In this document: in pieces, positions 35,536 through 48,075 of the stretch
How the letters are laid out: every line of letters starts with the position of its first letter
How positions within the stretch are numbered: the stretch's first letter is position 1
Assembly (NCBI GenBank): GCA_030272585.1
Contig: BSYQ01000005.1
Coordinates: forward strand, 3,038,001-3,102,000
DNA: 64,000 nucleotides
Origin: Bryopsis sp. KO-2023
Taxonomy: Eukaryota > Chlorophyta > Ulvophyceae > Bryopsidales > Bryopsidaceae
Direction: 5' to 3'
Made by a program: the position numbers and the translations under genes
The notes under the pieces: generated by a model
What the model saw: the letters and a program-made list of their open reading frames with translations, nothing else
The model's database searches: none
What the model was told of the DNA's origin: nothing

Positions 35536-36021
35536 ATGAGCGGTGATGGAACGCAATCTCAATTGTGTGTCTGGGATTCCAATTTCGATTTCTTCCAAGA
35601 CGAATTTTCTCGTTGCGGACAAATTGCACCATTTTTTTTTTGGACTGGAGCAGATGCCTCTGAGAAAAAAAACATCATCATCCTGCCGAAAGGAGTAATT
35701 CAGGCGGGTAGCGGATAACAGTTTGTTGAATTTGAAGGGACCTTGGGTGGAATAGGGGTCATACTTTTTACATGGAAGAATGTGAATTCAACAATCCAAG
35801 AAAAGAGGACATTCACGAGGGAGGATTTCCTGTTGGGTGTGCTGGATAATGGTGGCATTTTGTATCTTCCAACACTCACTGCCAACTCTTTTTCAGCCAT
35901 TACGAATTTGAAGTGTCAGTTTGAAATTACAATGACTGAGATTCTCACACAAGGAAATCCAAATCCCTGCTGGCAAAATTTCCCAGCCCAAGTGTTCGAT
36001 CGACTCGTTCTCTCCAGGTAG
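35536..36021 (+). CDS. Hypothetical ORF pair, possible exons of one gene
   Basis: An ATG at 35536 opens a 60-codon frame, and a second open stretch of about 100 codons begins after a CAG at 35721 and stops at 36021. Both have protein-like composition (for instance GGIGVILFTW and TLTANSFSAITNLKCQFE) but I recognise no domain and cannot define the intron between them. Confidence 0.3.
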
Positions 36022-38040
36022 TGTTTGTTACATTACAAAATGGCAAAAAATGACAAAATACCAAACTCTATCCCCCTTTAAAGGAAAAAAGAAAGAAAGA
36101 AAAAAGGATCACAATCTGCTATTGCTTGTTGTGAGGTTTCCAAGAAATATGTATATACATATATTCCTCTTTTTTTTTTTTTGGTTTTTTCCATCGAAGT
36201 CCACCGACTTGGGGACATGACTCTATCTTTTCTCAAATCTCCCCTTCATGTTTTTTTGGGGAGAAAGAAAAAAAGTTTATAAAAAAAATCATTTTTTTCC
36301 TTTTTCCTTTCTTAATCCGCTTCCTTGAATTATTTTAGACGAAGAAGTCTTTTTTTCTCAGAATAAAAAGGCCTAAAAAAATCTCCCAGGTTAACAACAC
36401 CTTTTTTTCTTTTTTTCTTTCTTTTCCTCATCTGCTAAAAAAGCCAGAAAAAAAAGTAGTGCCAACCTGGAGTCCTGGATTTGGTCCTTCCCACCCCATA
36501 CTAGGAAGAAAAAAAAAACAGCAACATGAGAGGACAAAACCAAACACAACCATCAGAAGAAAAAAACAGCCACGTACGGGAAAACCGAATCCTTAACATT
36601 CATTCAAAAACCAACTCCCCTTATTCAAACCGTTCCGACCAAAAACGATCGTACACATCCTTCCATATATTTTCTTTCTTTTCTTTCGGTGTGGGGGCTG
36701 AGTTTTCGACGCTCCCCCCCCCCCCCCCCCTCCCTCACAATTCCCTTCCCCCAAACTCAGTTTGACCCTTGCTACAGCCAGTTCAAAAGCAATGATTCCA
36801 ATCTCAAGGAAACACAGAAATACAACAACATGTGTTTCACGTCCATCTCTTTTTCCCCAATTTCTCCACCCGCCCCCCCCCCCCCCTCTTTCTTTTTCCT
36901 ATTCATTTTGGCCCTTCGAGATGCCATCTCTCTCGTTTTTAAATCGAAAGTTTCCTATGCCCTTCTCAGTGAAGGGCATTATTATAATTTTTTTCTTTTT
37001 CCTTTCCCTTCTTGCACCCTCCACCTTTCTGTCCTTCGCCCCAAACACACATTTTCTTTTATGTTTCCCCTTGTCTTTGTTGTTGTTGGGTTTGCTTGTC
37101 TCTTTACACTTCATTGATGGATTTTCCTTTAAAGAAGGGAAAAAAAAAAACACTTCCGTTCTTTTTTTTTTACCTTTCTTGTTGTAAACTTACACAAACT
37201 TATAATAATAATTAAAAAAAAAAACAGGATGGAAAAGTTCGGGATTTCATGTGCAAGGTTGACACAAGAATAACACCAGAACGAAGAAAAAAATAGAAAG
37301 CCCCGAGACTTTCTCTTTTCCTCTTTTCCATCTAGTCCAGTTTCAAACTTGAGAAAAAAAAAAAACAACCAACAAACGCCACTAGAAAAAAAAAAATCAT
37401 TCCGGCAAAAACAAAAAAAAAGAGCTCTGTCACAGATTTGATTCTTCAGGCACATTGAAAATCATTTACTGGCGAACAAAAAAAAAAAAGAAGGGGCAAG
37501 GGATTCCCTTGTCTCTTGTTTTGTTTTCATTTTTTTAACCTTCTTGCTTTTTGTTTTTCCTTTCACAACTCCATCCCCCCCCCCCCTTGTTCATAAACCA
37601 TCGTTTATCAAGACACAACATTTGATTCCAGAAACATCTAGAAAAATAATTTCGATCCACAGTACACACTCCTAAAACATCTATAAAAAAAAATCTTTTT
37701 CTTTTTCTTTTTTTTCTTTTCTTCCCTCCAGTCTCCTTGAATTTGTTCATCCCCTGCATTTCCCGTTCTTCTATTTTTGATTAAAAAAACAAAAAGGAGA
37801 GACGTGACTCTCCATCCAGAGATTAAATCAAATCTATCATTTGCATGTCCTATCAAACATGCTCCGATCCTATGTGGGATGGTAACCCTCGTTTCAAAAA
37901 AAACACATCACATTTTTTTCCTTTTTTTTTTCCTTTCATCCTTCCAAAAATATCAGTTTCTTGTTTCAACTCCCCAATAACAGCCCCGCCACGTTTTCTC
38001 TACGTTTTGTTTCTCTTTGTTCTCGTTTTGCCCTTCATCG
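36022..38040. other. Low-complexity intergenic DNA, no gene seen
   Basis: About 2 kb of alternating A-rich, T-rich and C-rich runs, including C runs near 36713-36731 and 36872-36887. Frames here are Phe-, Pro- or Lys-rich artefacts. Confidence 0.7.
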
Positions 38041-39495
38041 TCAATTTTCAGGCGCCCTGATTCCGTCTGCGAGCGAATGACAATAAGAAGTGATCTGCCA
38101 AGTCACTGGGAGCAGCAACATGAACGTCACAGCGTGCTCGGACCAGTGTCCCATCGACGGAACTCTCGGACGATGATGACCACCTTGGTAAGGCGGCGAC
38201 GTCTCCAGGGACTTCAAAAACTGCAAGCGTGCGTTCCTTTCCACCATCCACACCAGATACGATAGGAAGAAGACGCACACGTAAATATGCCAACAGCTCA
38301 ACAGCTGCGTGCACGGAGATTTTCCGGGTCCCCCTCCGAAGCTCCGAAACGGGGTGAGGCCGTCGAATGCAAAAATCAAGCGGGTTATGACGCCTTCAAA
38401 GTCGTCAATCTGGCCCCCCAGCACCACGGCGTCGCAGTAGGGGTGGATCACCAGCGCATGCCACACGACCACGGAGTAGACGCTGCTCCCGAGAAAACAC
38501 CAAAACCGCGCATTGTTCCAGAAGAAATTGCCCAGTTGGGAGAGGAGGCCGCAGGCGATCGTCAATTCGATGCCCGACGTCTTGTGCCCTCGATCCGCGA
38601 CGTCCAAGATGTGGCACCGAAATATGGCGGCGCTCACGGAGATCTGAACCAATCTGCGCGGGCCAACAGCGAAAACCGGTCAGCATGACACCTGACACGA
38701 GATGCTCAACCAACATGACATCAGATTGTTGTCTACGGTTTTCTCAAAAAAAATTTGAGCGAGTCCCTCATGTCTCGCACATGAGGGACAGAGACAGGGA
38801 AGGAGAATATTCCCTGGGTGGGCATATCGAAAGCACGAATTCCTGGCGGGGTCGGATCCAGGCAGTACGTCGTTTTTTCCCTGCCTGACGGCGATTCTGG
38901 GAAAGCGAGAGGGGAAAAGAAACCCTCACTCTCCACAATGCCCTTTTGGGAATTGGTGCCACCAACACGGAACCACCAACACGGATCCGTGTCTAGATCC
39001 AGTTCACCCCATTCCGATTCCTTCGCATTACACAATGCTAATTCCACTGCCACAACAAGCCGCGGGCTGGCGAGGCGGCTTCGTCCAGACCACGAACCAC
39101 AACCACAACCGCACACCAGGGATACATACGACCGATCGTGCTGCCGTCGTCATGGGCACCAAAAAGAATCCAACGGTGTTGAATTGATCGGCTCACACTT
39201 ACCCGAGAAACACCCGAACCGACGTCCCGTGCTTGCGATACCACGTTTCGGTCACTTTCCTTTGGGAAACAGAAACCGCGATGGGGATGAGCAGGAGCAA
39301 CCCACACAACGCCAGAATTTGGGGGGGCCAGATAACCCCGCGATCCACCATCGTGTGTCGCAGCTTGATGAAAGCCACAACCCTCAAAATTGACCAGACC
39401 CACGCGACATCGAAAGCCAACACGCCGCCAAGGACCCGATTCTGATACTCTCGTTCTAAGGTTTGGTCCTTGAAAGTGAGAAACAATGGGTTCAT
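38041..39495 (-). CDS. Six-pass membrane protein, function unknown
   Basis: Two exons, 39495-39203 and 38653-38041, join in phase (906 nt, 301 residues). The start ATG at 39495 gives MNPLFLTFKDQTLEREYQNR, then hydrophobic segments at about residues 24-46 and 60-76 in exon 1. Exon 2 adds four: ELTIACGLLSQLGNFFW, FWCFLGSSVYSVVVWHALVI, YVCVFFLSYLVWMVE and VTFMLLLPVTWQITSYC. The opening 'LxFKDxxLExxY' followed by a six-helix cassette resembles the membrane part of some protist and algal nucleotide cyclases or histidine kinases, but no catalytic domain follows before the stop, so this is only a suggestion. A longer alternative exon at about 39080-38820 is open but not needed. Confidence 0.6.
38763..38789. 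repeat. Perfect hairpin in an intron
   Basis: An 11-bp stem, GTCCCTCATGT and its complement, around the loop CTCGC, in the intron of the membrane-protein gene. Confidence 0.75.
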
Positions 39496-40475
39496 TCTTT
39501 AGCAGCAGGAGGAAAAACTGGAAAACAATGGACGGGCAAGATCCCATGCACACCCCATCAAGTCCACATTAGTACATGTGTTTAACCACCAAGATGGGAC
39601 CTTCGACAAAAGTGGGGTACTGCACACATCTCGCACACGAAACAGTCCTCTTGCGTATGGACGTCACACAAAACAGTTGGACCCTCGAACGACCTCGTTT
39701 TCTGCTCAATCCTCGCAGCAACTTCTCACCATCATATCAAGCACCGAAACCCACAGACAGCTTTTTCGCTGCCTCGTCACTTCGTGGACGTGTGGGTGAG
39801 TCGCGGTTGTACTTTCATCACCTGGGCGGCTTCTTTGCAGACAGTCGCTCTGTGTTGGTTTCCACCCCACTTCTCAGAACTTGGTGGGGAAAGATGGACG
39901 TGCACAAACATAAGAATGCATGACGATTGATGTCGATCTTGTCAACACAGGAGATACGGCATCCCCTCAATATCGATCGATGTAGGAGGCTCGAGCGATG
40001 GTGGTTTTGATTGTTGGCTTAATCTGCAGTCGAATTTTAGACCACTGGTGAAAAACCAACATGGACATCAACAGAAATGGGCCATTTTCCCGAGAGAGAC
40101 AGCCAATCAGGATTTTATTCGAGGTCAACACAGACAGCCAGGTGCAACAACCAGAATTCACACCAAATAAAAGACCTCATGCCATCACATTACACGGAAA
40201 AAAAAAGGGCTCACACATGCAAATACCATCACTTTCGCTTTCGATCGAAAACACCCCCACCCCCACACAAGCACAGCCCATATCAGACCCCAACCGTTTC
40301 TTTTCGAAATTTCCCACTCGTCTTTGGTTTTCTTTTTTTCTTCCTAACGGTCGGTGTGCTTCTGTCTTTGATGGGACCGCGAAAAAGATAAATGCAAATC
40401 CAGCAAACACAACACCACCTACTCCGTAATTTTCTACAGTATTGTCTCCCTGTACTCCTTTTAGTCATTCCCATA
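39496..40475. other. No gene recognised
   Basis: Upstream region of the membrane-protein gene and downstream region of the gene at 40476. A plus-strand frame at 39576-39923 (115 codons) has no recognisable motif. Confidence 0.45.
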
Positions 40476-41439
40476 TTATGCTTCAGCTTTTGGGGTTTCT
40501 TCAGCAGGGGCTCCTCCAGAGAAGTAGGATTTTACACCAACGTATGCGAGCCCATATCCAGCCATGATGGTCAAAACCAGCTGGAACAAAAAAAGCAAGA
40601 AACCCACTGCTTTCACCGAACACCACTTCACTTATTTGGCCATCTTTCTTTGCACACAGCCCCACCTCACAGAAAATGCACACTGTTCGAGGGAAAAGAT
40701 GTATGATTTTCTATAGCTGCGAGCAGGAAGCGGGGAAATTTGAAGGTGGCTACAGGGACTTCAGTTCATTCTTGTTAGCGTGGAGGGAAAATATCAATCG
40801 TTTGCATATTGAAAGGGAGGAACTCAAATCCTTAGCTTCGGTATTCCCCTCATTTATTTCCCCATCGAAACGTATTCCACGTTTGAACATAGATGGTAGA
40901 GTCTTGACCAGAAGATTTTTCTCTTCTTCTATTTTAAAACATCTTGAACAGGGGTGTTCTTCTGGTTTCGAATCAGTCATGACATCCTCACCATCCATCC
41001 ATAAAATTTGAAAATGGGGTGGATTGATTTAACTCACGTGCTCAGTTTTCCATTTGGAGAATTGCGTGGGTGCCTCCCACATGTTCACTTTCTGCTCTTC
41101 CCCAGCACCTTCAGCGAAATAGAAAATTATTACAAAAAGGATTCAGGATACTTCACCCACAGTTCCCTGTCCATTTCCCAATGCCCCCCCCCCAAAAAAA
41201 AAAAAATCCCAAGAATTAAATGAATGCAACTCCTTTGATCACCAACCACTGCAACAAACTCATTGGCAAATCTGAGAAACTCATCAAAAATCAAATATGT
41301 AAAATTCTGTTTCATTTTTCTTTTGGGGGGGGGGGGTTCTGTACCAACCTGCGGCAAAGGTTCTCCTTTGAACGGCCTGGACTCCTCCCGATTGACCGCG
41401 AGTAACGCGCTGGGCGATGGATACACAATTTCGAAGCAT
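40476..41439 (-). CDS. Small mitochondrial inner-membrane-type protein, 88 aa
   Basis: Three exons, 41439-41349, 41108-41038 and 40580-40476 (267 nt, all phases consistent). The N-terminus, MLRNCVSIAQRVTRG followed by QRRTFAA, is a textbook matrix-targeting presequence: Arg-rich, no acidic residue, cleavage-like RRTFAA. The mature part reads NMWEAPTQFSKWKTEH, then one transmembrane helix (LVLTIMAGYGLAYVGVKSYF) and a short Pro/Glu-rich tail. Size and layout fit a supernumerary subunit of a respiratory complex or ATP synthase, but I cannot assign which one. It is divergent from PCF11 with 317 bp between starts. Confidence 0.75.
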
Positions 41440-41756
41440 CTTTACGATATTCACGCCAACCCCTCGATACTCAAGATCGCGTTTCAACACCGAATCCTCG
41501 TCCAAAAAACCGACTGCTCAAAAACACAAGTGATCACCAGATACCCGTACGACATTAACGAAGAGCACTGCTGTACGACGCCTTCACCCAAACACAAACC
41601 CGCTTCGCCATTTTGGGTCGGGTAATCCCGCGCAAGAAACTTATTTCGGTCCCGAGTGTCGGTTGTTAGCGAGGAGCTTCCCAAAGCATCTGGTCGACTC
41701 CCTCGTGTTTTTTTTTGTTCCGCGAATCAAGCGCTTGGTAGCCTTTCCTTCTTTCG
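41440..41756. promoter_or_regulatory. Divergent intergenic region between the mitochondrial gene and PCF11
   Basis: 317 bp, GC-richer than the neighbouring intergenic DNA, with several TCG/CGA words and no clear TATA box. Presumably it serves both genes. Confidence 0.4.
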
Positions 41757-44700
41757 ATGTCCATGGCCGACGACTTCGTCGCGGAGTATCGCTCGTGTTT
41801 GAAGGAGGACCTGACGGTCAACTCCAAACCCGTGATCGATAACCTCACCACCCTCGCCGCGGAGAACAAAGAGTCCGCAACCAGGTTATCCTCCACCATC
41901 GAGGAGCACATCCGCACCGTAAGCGTGAAAAACCTTGTCCCCTTCCTTTTCTTTTTTATAAAAGGTTTCTATGACCTTTTGGGGCGAGGGAGAGGAGGGA
42001 AACATAGTGGGAAGAGAAAAATAAACACGACTTTTTTGTGTTCTTCTTGTTACAGTTTTTGGCTTTACCTGCCTTGTTAGGAAATGGAGACTCCTTTTCC
42101 TGTTTTCTTTTCCCAACTGGGTTTTCGTTGCGCATGAAATCGGTGTTGGTTTTGAGAAGGTTTTTGTCGTGGTGGTGTTTCTGTATGGTTTGGCTGGATA
42201 GTGCGAGGCAGGCTCCAAATTACCCGCCCTCTACCTCGTGGATAGCATATCGAAGAATGTGGGGGAGCCGTTCTTGACTTTGTTCAGCAAGTTCCTACCA
42301 GACGTGAGTATTCCAGAGCCCACAAAATTTTTGAAAGAAGTGCAACCCCGGAACGAAGCGTTGTCGTTGGCCGTAGAACGCACGCCTTTTTTTTGGCTCA
42401 ATTCTGGTGGATGTATGAGGGCTGTTGCGGGCGACTGTGCAGGTGTTTTGTGGGGTGTGGAAATCGGCGAGCGCTGAGCTTCGAAAGGATCTCCTGAAAC
42501 TGTATTTCACTTGGAAAGCCGTGCACCCGCCGAGCGTCTTGCTGGAGGTAGACTCGCGAATGCGCAAATTGAGCGAGGCAACCCAACAAGCTTCGCGCCC
42601 GAATCCACGACCCACGGGCAAGCCAACAAAACCGTCTTCGAGCGTCGCCACTGCCGTCGCGCCTAAACTGAATCCGTCGAGGGATTCAACGGCCCGACCT
42701 GCAGCAAATGGTGGGGCCATCGCTAGCCAAACTTTAGCCGCTGGAAAGTCGAACGGGTTGGTAACTGCGGTTCGGGAGTCTGGGGTGGAGCGTGCTGAGA
42801 AAAAAAGCAGTGAAGCGATTGGACAAGTTTCTGACGGGACGACGGTGGATGTCTCGACGTTGGTTAGCCTGCTGCTTCAGACAGCATCCGCCAGGCGAAA
42901 GCGAGAGGGAGCTCAGGATGGGGAGTGCGTGCTGGACGCGACGGAATTAACGCCGGCGGTTGTCAAGGTTAGTAGTGAGGGCGAAGTGGCAGCAGCGATA
43001 GAAAAAGAAAGCAAGCGGTGGTTTTCAGAGTGGGAGGATGATTTCTGTTGTCGGTGGAAGGAGGAGTTGGAAATATGGGGAAGCATGGGGTTTATTCCCC
43101 GTGGTGTTTGTAAAAGGCTGCCTCCACCTTTCGGGTGGGGGTGGGTGGAAAGCAAAAAGGAGGAAAGCTTCGGTTCTATAAATAGAATATCGATGTCCTT
43201 CCCAAATAACATAGGTTTGCTTGTCTCGTTGTTGTTTTGTCGAAGAGCGTTGTTAAAGTATGTCGAGTTTTTTCAGATAGTTTTATTTTTAAAGATAGCG
43301 TTTTGTGATGATGCAGCCCTTTTATTATCGTTTTATAGAAATGATGTTGTACGGAGCTAGATATGAGAATGCTAGTTGGCATAATATAGAGTAAACAGCC
43401 AAACATCTCCTGCTCCCCTTTTCCCCACATCTTTTTTTTTTCCCCCAAAGAAACAAAATCCCGTCCCAAGGAGCTCGGCTTTTGGCCTTTTCGCTCCCCC
43501 TCTTTCGGAAGCTTCTTTCAGAAATGGAGTTTGCATTACACATTAGCAGCATTTTTCATTTTCATACTTTTCGTGGGGCATTTTTATTTATTTTTTTAGA
43601 GGGGGGGGGGGGGTTGGGGAAGGGATGGAAAAAAGTTTGGACATTGATTGCAAGAAAAAAACGTTCTGCGTGAAAACCCATTGAAAAACTTCATTTTCAG
43701 GGTTGAGAGAAGTGGTTTTGGAAAGACTTGACCAAGAATTGCCCATCAACATATTATTATTATTATTATTATTGTTATTTTCACCCACTAATCCTACTCA
43801 AAACACCCGAACTTTTGCAAGGGGCGTCTTCTTCTTCTTTTTGGATTTATTCCAAAAAAAAAATCTTCAAAAAAGAAACAGAAAAGCTAAAGAAAGAAAA
43901 AGAGAAAAAAAAAGCTGTGTATTTGAGCGAAATGGAAATATTCCAATTATGACCCCTGCAAAATGAATTTCGAAAAAAGAAGAAAAGATTGAGAGAGCAA
44001 AAAAAAAAGAAGAAGAAACAGCTCCAAAACAAAACTGAGACCAATTTGAAAAGGGGGGATTTCGGGGGGTTGAAAAACACTGGGTGGAATCTTGTAAATG
44101 TTGATGTTGAGATTTGAAAAAAAAAGAAAAAACAGCTGATCGAGTTGCAAGAGTTGTTTATTGCATTGTTGATTGATGTGCGAGGATCGTTTGTTGAAAA
44201 GGGAAAATCCTTCAGAAAGACGAAAAAAAAAAGAAGAAAAACATTGAAACATAGGAAACAGGCAAGTGTGCCGATAGATTGTTGGGTTGAGAAAAAAATG
44301 CAGTGTCTTGTTAAATTTTTATTTTTTGTTGTGAGGGCTTTCCTTGGAGTTCACTTGGAAGTGGAAGATTTCTCTTTTTACGTTTTCAGAAACGAGATTC
44401 GGTGATGTGGTCAAGACGCAATCTTGGATCAAGGGTGAAAGTCGGAACATTGTTGTCCGATTTTTTGGTTTGGTAGACCTGATGCAAAAAATTAAAAATT
44501 TGTTTTTTTTTCTCCGCTCAAGATCACGATATGAAATGGGTGTTGTCTTTGGAAAGGATTCGGCAAATGAAAAAAAAAGAGAGGAAATTGATGATGGTCA
44601 TGATGAATGCTACTTTTCTTTTTTTTTTGCATGAGGGGGGCAAGTTTTATTCAAGAGTGTGCAGCCGATTTTTCCCTTTTCGGCTGGGGGGAGGGTAGTC

Positions 44701-46417
44701 GAGGGGGACATTTCTGGTTGAAGGTTTCTTTCTTTCTTTCTTTTTTTTTTTGGGGGGGGAGGACGGGTTGGGGGGAAAAGGGGATAAGGAGATGAGGCTA
44801 CAGACAGCCCAGTTTCGATGAAATGCTGCTCGATGCTTAACCCATCCGACTTTGGTATCCGCTCCGGCACCTTGCCTTTAAGGCTATTTTTGCACGGCCA
44901 AGCACAGAAGTCAAATGCCAGCCACCTTGCTGCTGGAAGCTCCTATGTGGAGTCCGCTCCAAACACGAAAACGCAGATGGCAGCGAAATAATTTTCTTAG
45001 AGAATTTTTTCGTGAGGCGTTCATGCATGTGAGTTCTTACCTATTGGACGTGTTTTTTGTTTTTTATTGTGTGCAGGCCGACAATCCAAGGGTGTTGGCT
45101 GCGCTGAGAGAGGGCAGTCATCAAGCAAAGCCCAAGTTTCTGGATTGGAGGTTTCAGATTCGCAGGGACAGGCGAAAAAAGTCGTACAGGACGAGGAGGT
45201 GGTATGCGGAGCCGGAGAGATGGATTTTGGATTCGAACCCTGTTGATATTTCACCTCTGGAGCTGGTGGAAAAGGTGTGTGTCCGTTCTGCGAGCAATAA
45301 CACGTTGAAACAAAACACAAGTGCATATTGGAGACGAGCTGCTGTCAATTCGAGTACAATTCGATTGATTTTGGTGCCCTCTGCCGTTAAAACTTCCCTG
45401 TGAAACACTGCTTTCCTTTTTTTTCAATGTAATGAGCAAAAATTGAACAGAATAAACAAAGTAGACTCATTGAATTTTCTGTTTTTCTGTGTTTTGACTG
45501 TTCGATTCCAGCTAACCGAGGAGAAAGTGATTGCGAAACAGAAGCACATAGTGTTGATTGATGATGACGACCCCCAAACGCACTGTGAAATATCAGGCGA
45601 CAAATTGGAGAAATACTTTGATGAAGAGCTGGAGGACTGGTACTACAAGGTACAGCAGCCACTACTTTCTTTCCCCACCTTTCCTTTTTTTCTTTTTTTT
45701 TGCTTTTTTTGCAAGGTTGGATGTGTGTTTTTTAATCATTTATAGCGAGTGGAGTGCGATTTGCCATCAAAACAAAACTGAAGCTGCCCAAATCGACCCT
45801 TTTTCGAAAAACAAGAAAAGTTCTGTGTTTTTTTTCCCCAGGATTGTCAGCGGGTGTATGGTGAGGAGGCAGAAGCTAACGGAGTCCGCGACGGAGCCAT
45901 TGTGATTGTCAGCTGCTTGAGGAAAATTGGGGATGCTCGAAAAGATGAATTGCTGGGGCTGAAACCTGCGACCTCGATGGCGAGGAATCAAGCGGTGTCC
46001 AAGGAGCTGGCGAGGGCTGCTGCAGAAGAAGCTGGGGGACAAGAAACGAACAGGAAAAAACGCATGCTGGAGTCGTCGTCCTCCCCGATGCATCAGGCAA
46101 ATGGTGGTGGGCCATCAGAGAAAAAACAGAAAATCAAAAACGAGAGCAAAAATGAGGTGAGGAAAAAGGCGCCGAAAAAAGCTTTCTATTGGGGAGGACT
46201 CATCGAGCAGCAAAATAGGATTTGTTCATTTTTTATTTATTTTTTTTTTTGGGGGGGGGTATTCTTCTTCCATTATGGCAGAGGGAAAAGAGAATGTTCA
46301 TCAACCGACAGCCGTGTTTTCTGCTCATTGATTTCTGTGTATCATGTTTAAACAAACACATGATTTTTTTCAAAATTTCTGGTGCAGGTTTGGATGGAAG
46401 GTGGAACCGTGTCATAG
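41757..46417 (+). CDS. PCF11: PCF11-like pre-mRNA cleavage complex II protein
   Basis: PCF11 couples RNA polymerase II CTD to 3'-end cleavage, polyadenylation and termination in the nucleus. Exons 41757-41918, 42208-42303 and 42443 onward (probable donor 42967) encode the CTD-interaction domain: EYRSCLKEDLTVNSKPVIDN, then LPALYLVDSISKNVGEPFLT, then VFCGVWKSASAELRKDLLKL and FTWKAVHPP, all in the order and spacing of the family. After a large, poorly resolved intron region, exons 45077-45274, 45512-45649, 45842-46156 and 46388-46417 encode the C-terminal CFIA region: FLDWRFQIRRDRRKKSYRTR with RRWYAEPERWI, and the FDEELEDWYYKDCQRVYGEE block that corresponds to 'DEEEEEWMYKDAVRV'. The second zinc finger looks degenerate: one Cys (HCEISGDKLE) replaces the usual CPxC pair. 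One extra exon at about 44908-45028 is possible. The short last exon ends VWMEGGTVS. Confidence 0.88.
42968..44900. other. Long AT-rich PCF11 intron region
   Basis: Roughly 1.9 kb with homopolymer runs, an (ATT)n stretch at about 43752-43776 and a G run near 43601. An open frame continues from exon 3 to about 43360 and could be coding if the 42967 donor is not used. Otherwise no exon is convincing. Confidence 0.5.
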
Positions 46418-48075
46418 AAGAGGGGTGTCCCATTGTGTGTTTCAAATTTTTGTTCTAGATGCATTTTCTCATCGAGTGGAAAAAACCGAAACCCTCCTGT
46501 GGAAAAGGGTATGGGTAAAAAAAAGGAAAAGAAGCAGCTGCCACAAGCTACCACCACCATCACAAATTCTTTTATCAGATTATCAAGGAGTTTGGGGGAG
46601 AGGGGGGCATCAAAGGGGGTCTTATAGAGTGAATACACGTTTCGTGGTAACCAAAAAAACAAACAGGAAAAAGCCATTGGAAAAAGGGGGAAGAAAAAAA
46701 AAATGAGGTAGGACAAGAATGTGTTTTTGGAGTTGAATCGAATGTAATATTTTTCCTTCTTTTGATGTTTGCTTCAAATTGCCAATGTGTTGCAAGAAAA
46801 GAAAGGTTTCGATTGCACACACCAATGACACTCATATTCCAGCAAGAACACAAGTTCATATAATAATCGAGCTGCTGGTTGTGCTGCATTGCCATGAATT
46901 CCTGCTCGATAAGCCACACTCTTTGGGGGACGTTTAGAAGGGACAGCACAAGACGATAACGCCCAGAAAAGGAGTTGTTTTACACCTGGCCTATATGTAT
47001 TTAATTCCCTCAGCCATTGTACTGTCCAATCCACACCCCCAAACTTCCATTCCAATTCCTTTTCTTGTGCACTCAACTTCATACTTCTTACTTCTTACTT
47101 CTTCCAGAAAATACACGCTGCATCCTTTTCTTCACCAGTCCTGTGTACTTGCAATATTATATTCTGGTCGATATCTCCCCCGAATTTCTCAGTGGCCATC
47201 ACAAGCATTCACCTTTCACACACAACTATCTTTATTGACACCTCAACGACTTTCACCGCCACCTTCTCGGAATGGTTCTATCTTCTCCGATAATGAACAT
47301 TGGACAAGGGGAAACGCTGTCCTAATGTGATTCACGCAACCTGATCAATAAAGTTACGAGCGGGGTAAAGGAAAACACTAAATTCTGCAACTGAATGCAC
47401 ACATCCTCTGTACAGTGCTGCGAAGGAGGAGAAGAAATAATAGTGCTGATGGGGCTGACTCCCCCCTGTGGACGCTTGACACTTGTGTTTTCCTGGTGAT
47501 GGCCTCCTTTTGCTATTGTGTAATGATTAGTCATTAGATTATTGAGAAACAAAGATTCTCTTGCAGTGTGTGTGAGAAGTGGCAAGATGGTGGAGGACTT
47601 GGGGAACATGATCGGAGCTGTGAATTTCACACGAAGTGAAAAAAAGTGTGGGATTGTAATCGAGCCGACACAGTCTTGCTCAATTACAAAAACCTCACCA
47701 CAAAAACATCTCCCAGCAAATTACAGAATCTTTGTCGATACCACTGTGTGTAAACTTGCAATCAAACTACCTAAAACACTTCCATAAGTTACACCACCAT
47801 CTGTTAATAATTGCACTTTCAATACCAAGAAAAACACCCACTAAACAGAGCGCCAACCTAACCCAGTCAACGGAAATCCAGTCTCCTTGCGGAACTCAGA
47901 CCCCCCTGGAAGCTTTTAACCTTTTCCAAATCGGAAATTTGAACCAACAGCCCCCCCCCCCCCCTTCCCCCCCCAATTTTTCCCTCCCCATCAAAATGTA
48001 CTTTTGTGTATATGTACCCAACTGAGCTAAAAAAACTTCGGGTTGATAGGATAGCTGGATTTGGCTTGCCTTCCC
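46418..48075. other. Intergenic, no gene recognised
   Basis: Between the PCF11 stop and the end of the secreted Cys-rich gene. Frames at 46774-47082 (minus) and 47542-47787 (plus) reach about 80-100 codons without known motifs. The plus one follows a good TTGCAG acceptor at about 47563 and might be an orphan exon. Confidence 0.45.

Noticed and set aside
36689-37187. Plus-strand frames of about 140 codons rich in Pro and Phe
   Set aside because: Produced by C-runs and T-runs; no splice signals or motifs support them.
38733-39116. Extra exon of the membrane-protein gene
   Set aside because: It is open, but direct joining of 39203 to 38653 keeps phase and a continuous membrane topology, so the extra exon is not needed.
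46774-47082. Minus-strand 102-codon ORF starting MKLSAQEKELEWKFGG
   Set aside because: Looks protein-like at its start but has no recognised motif and no supporting exons; kept out of the gene list.
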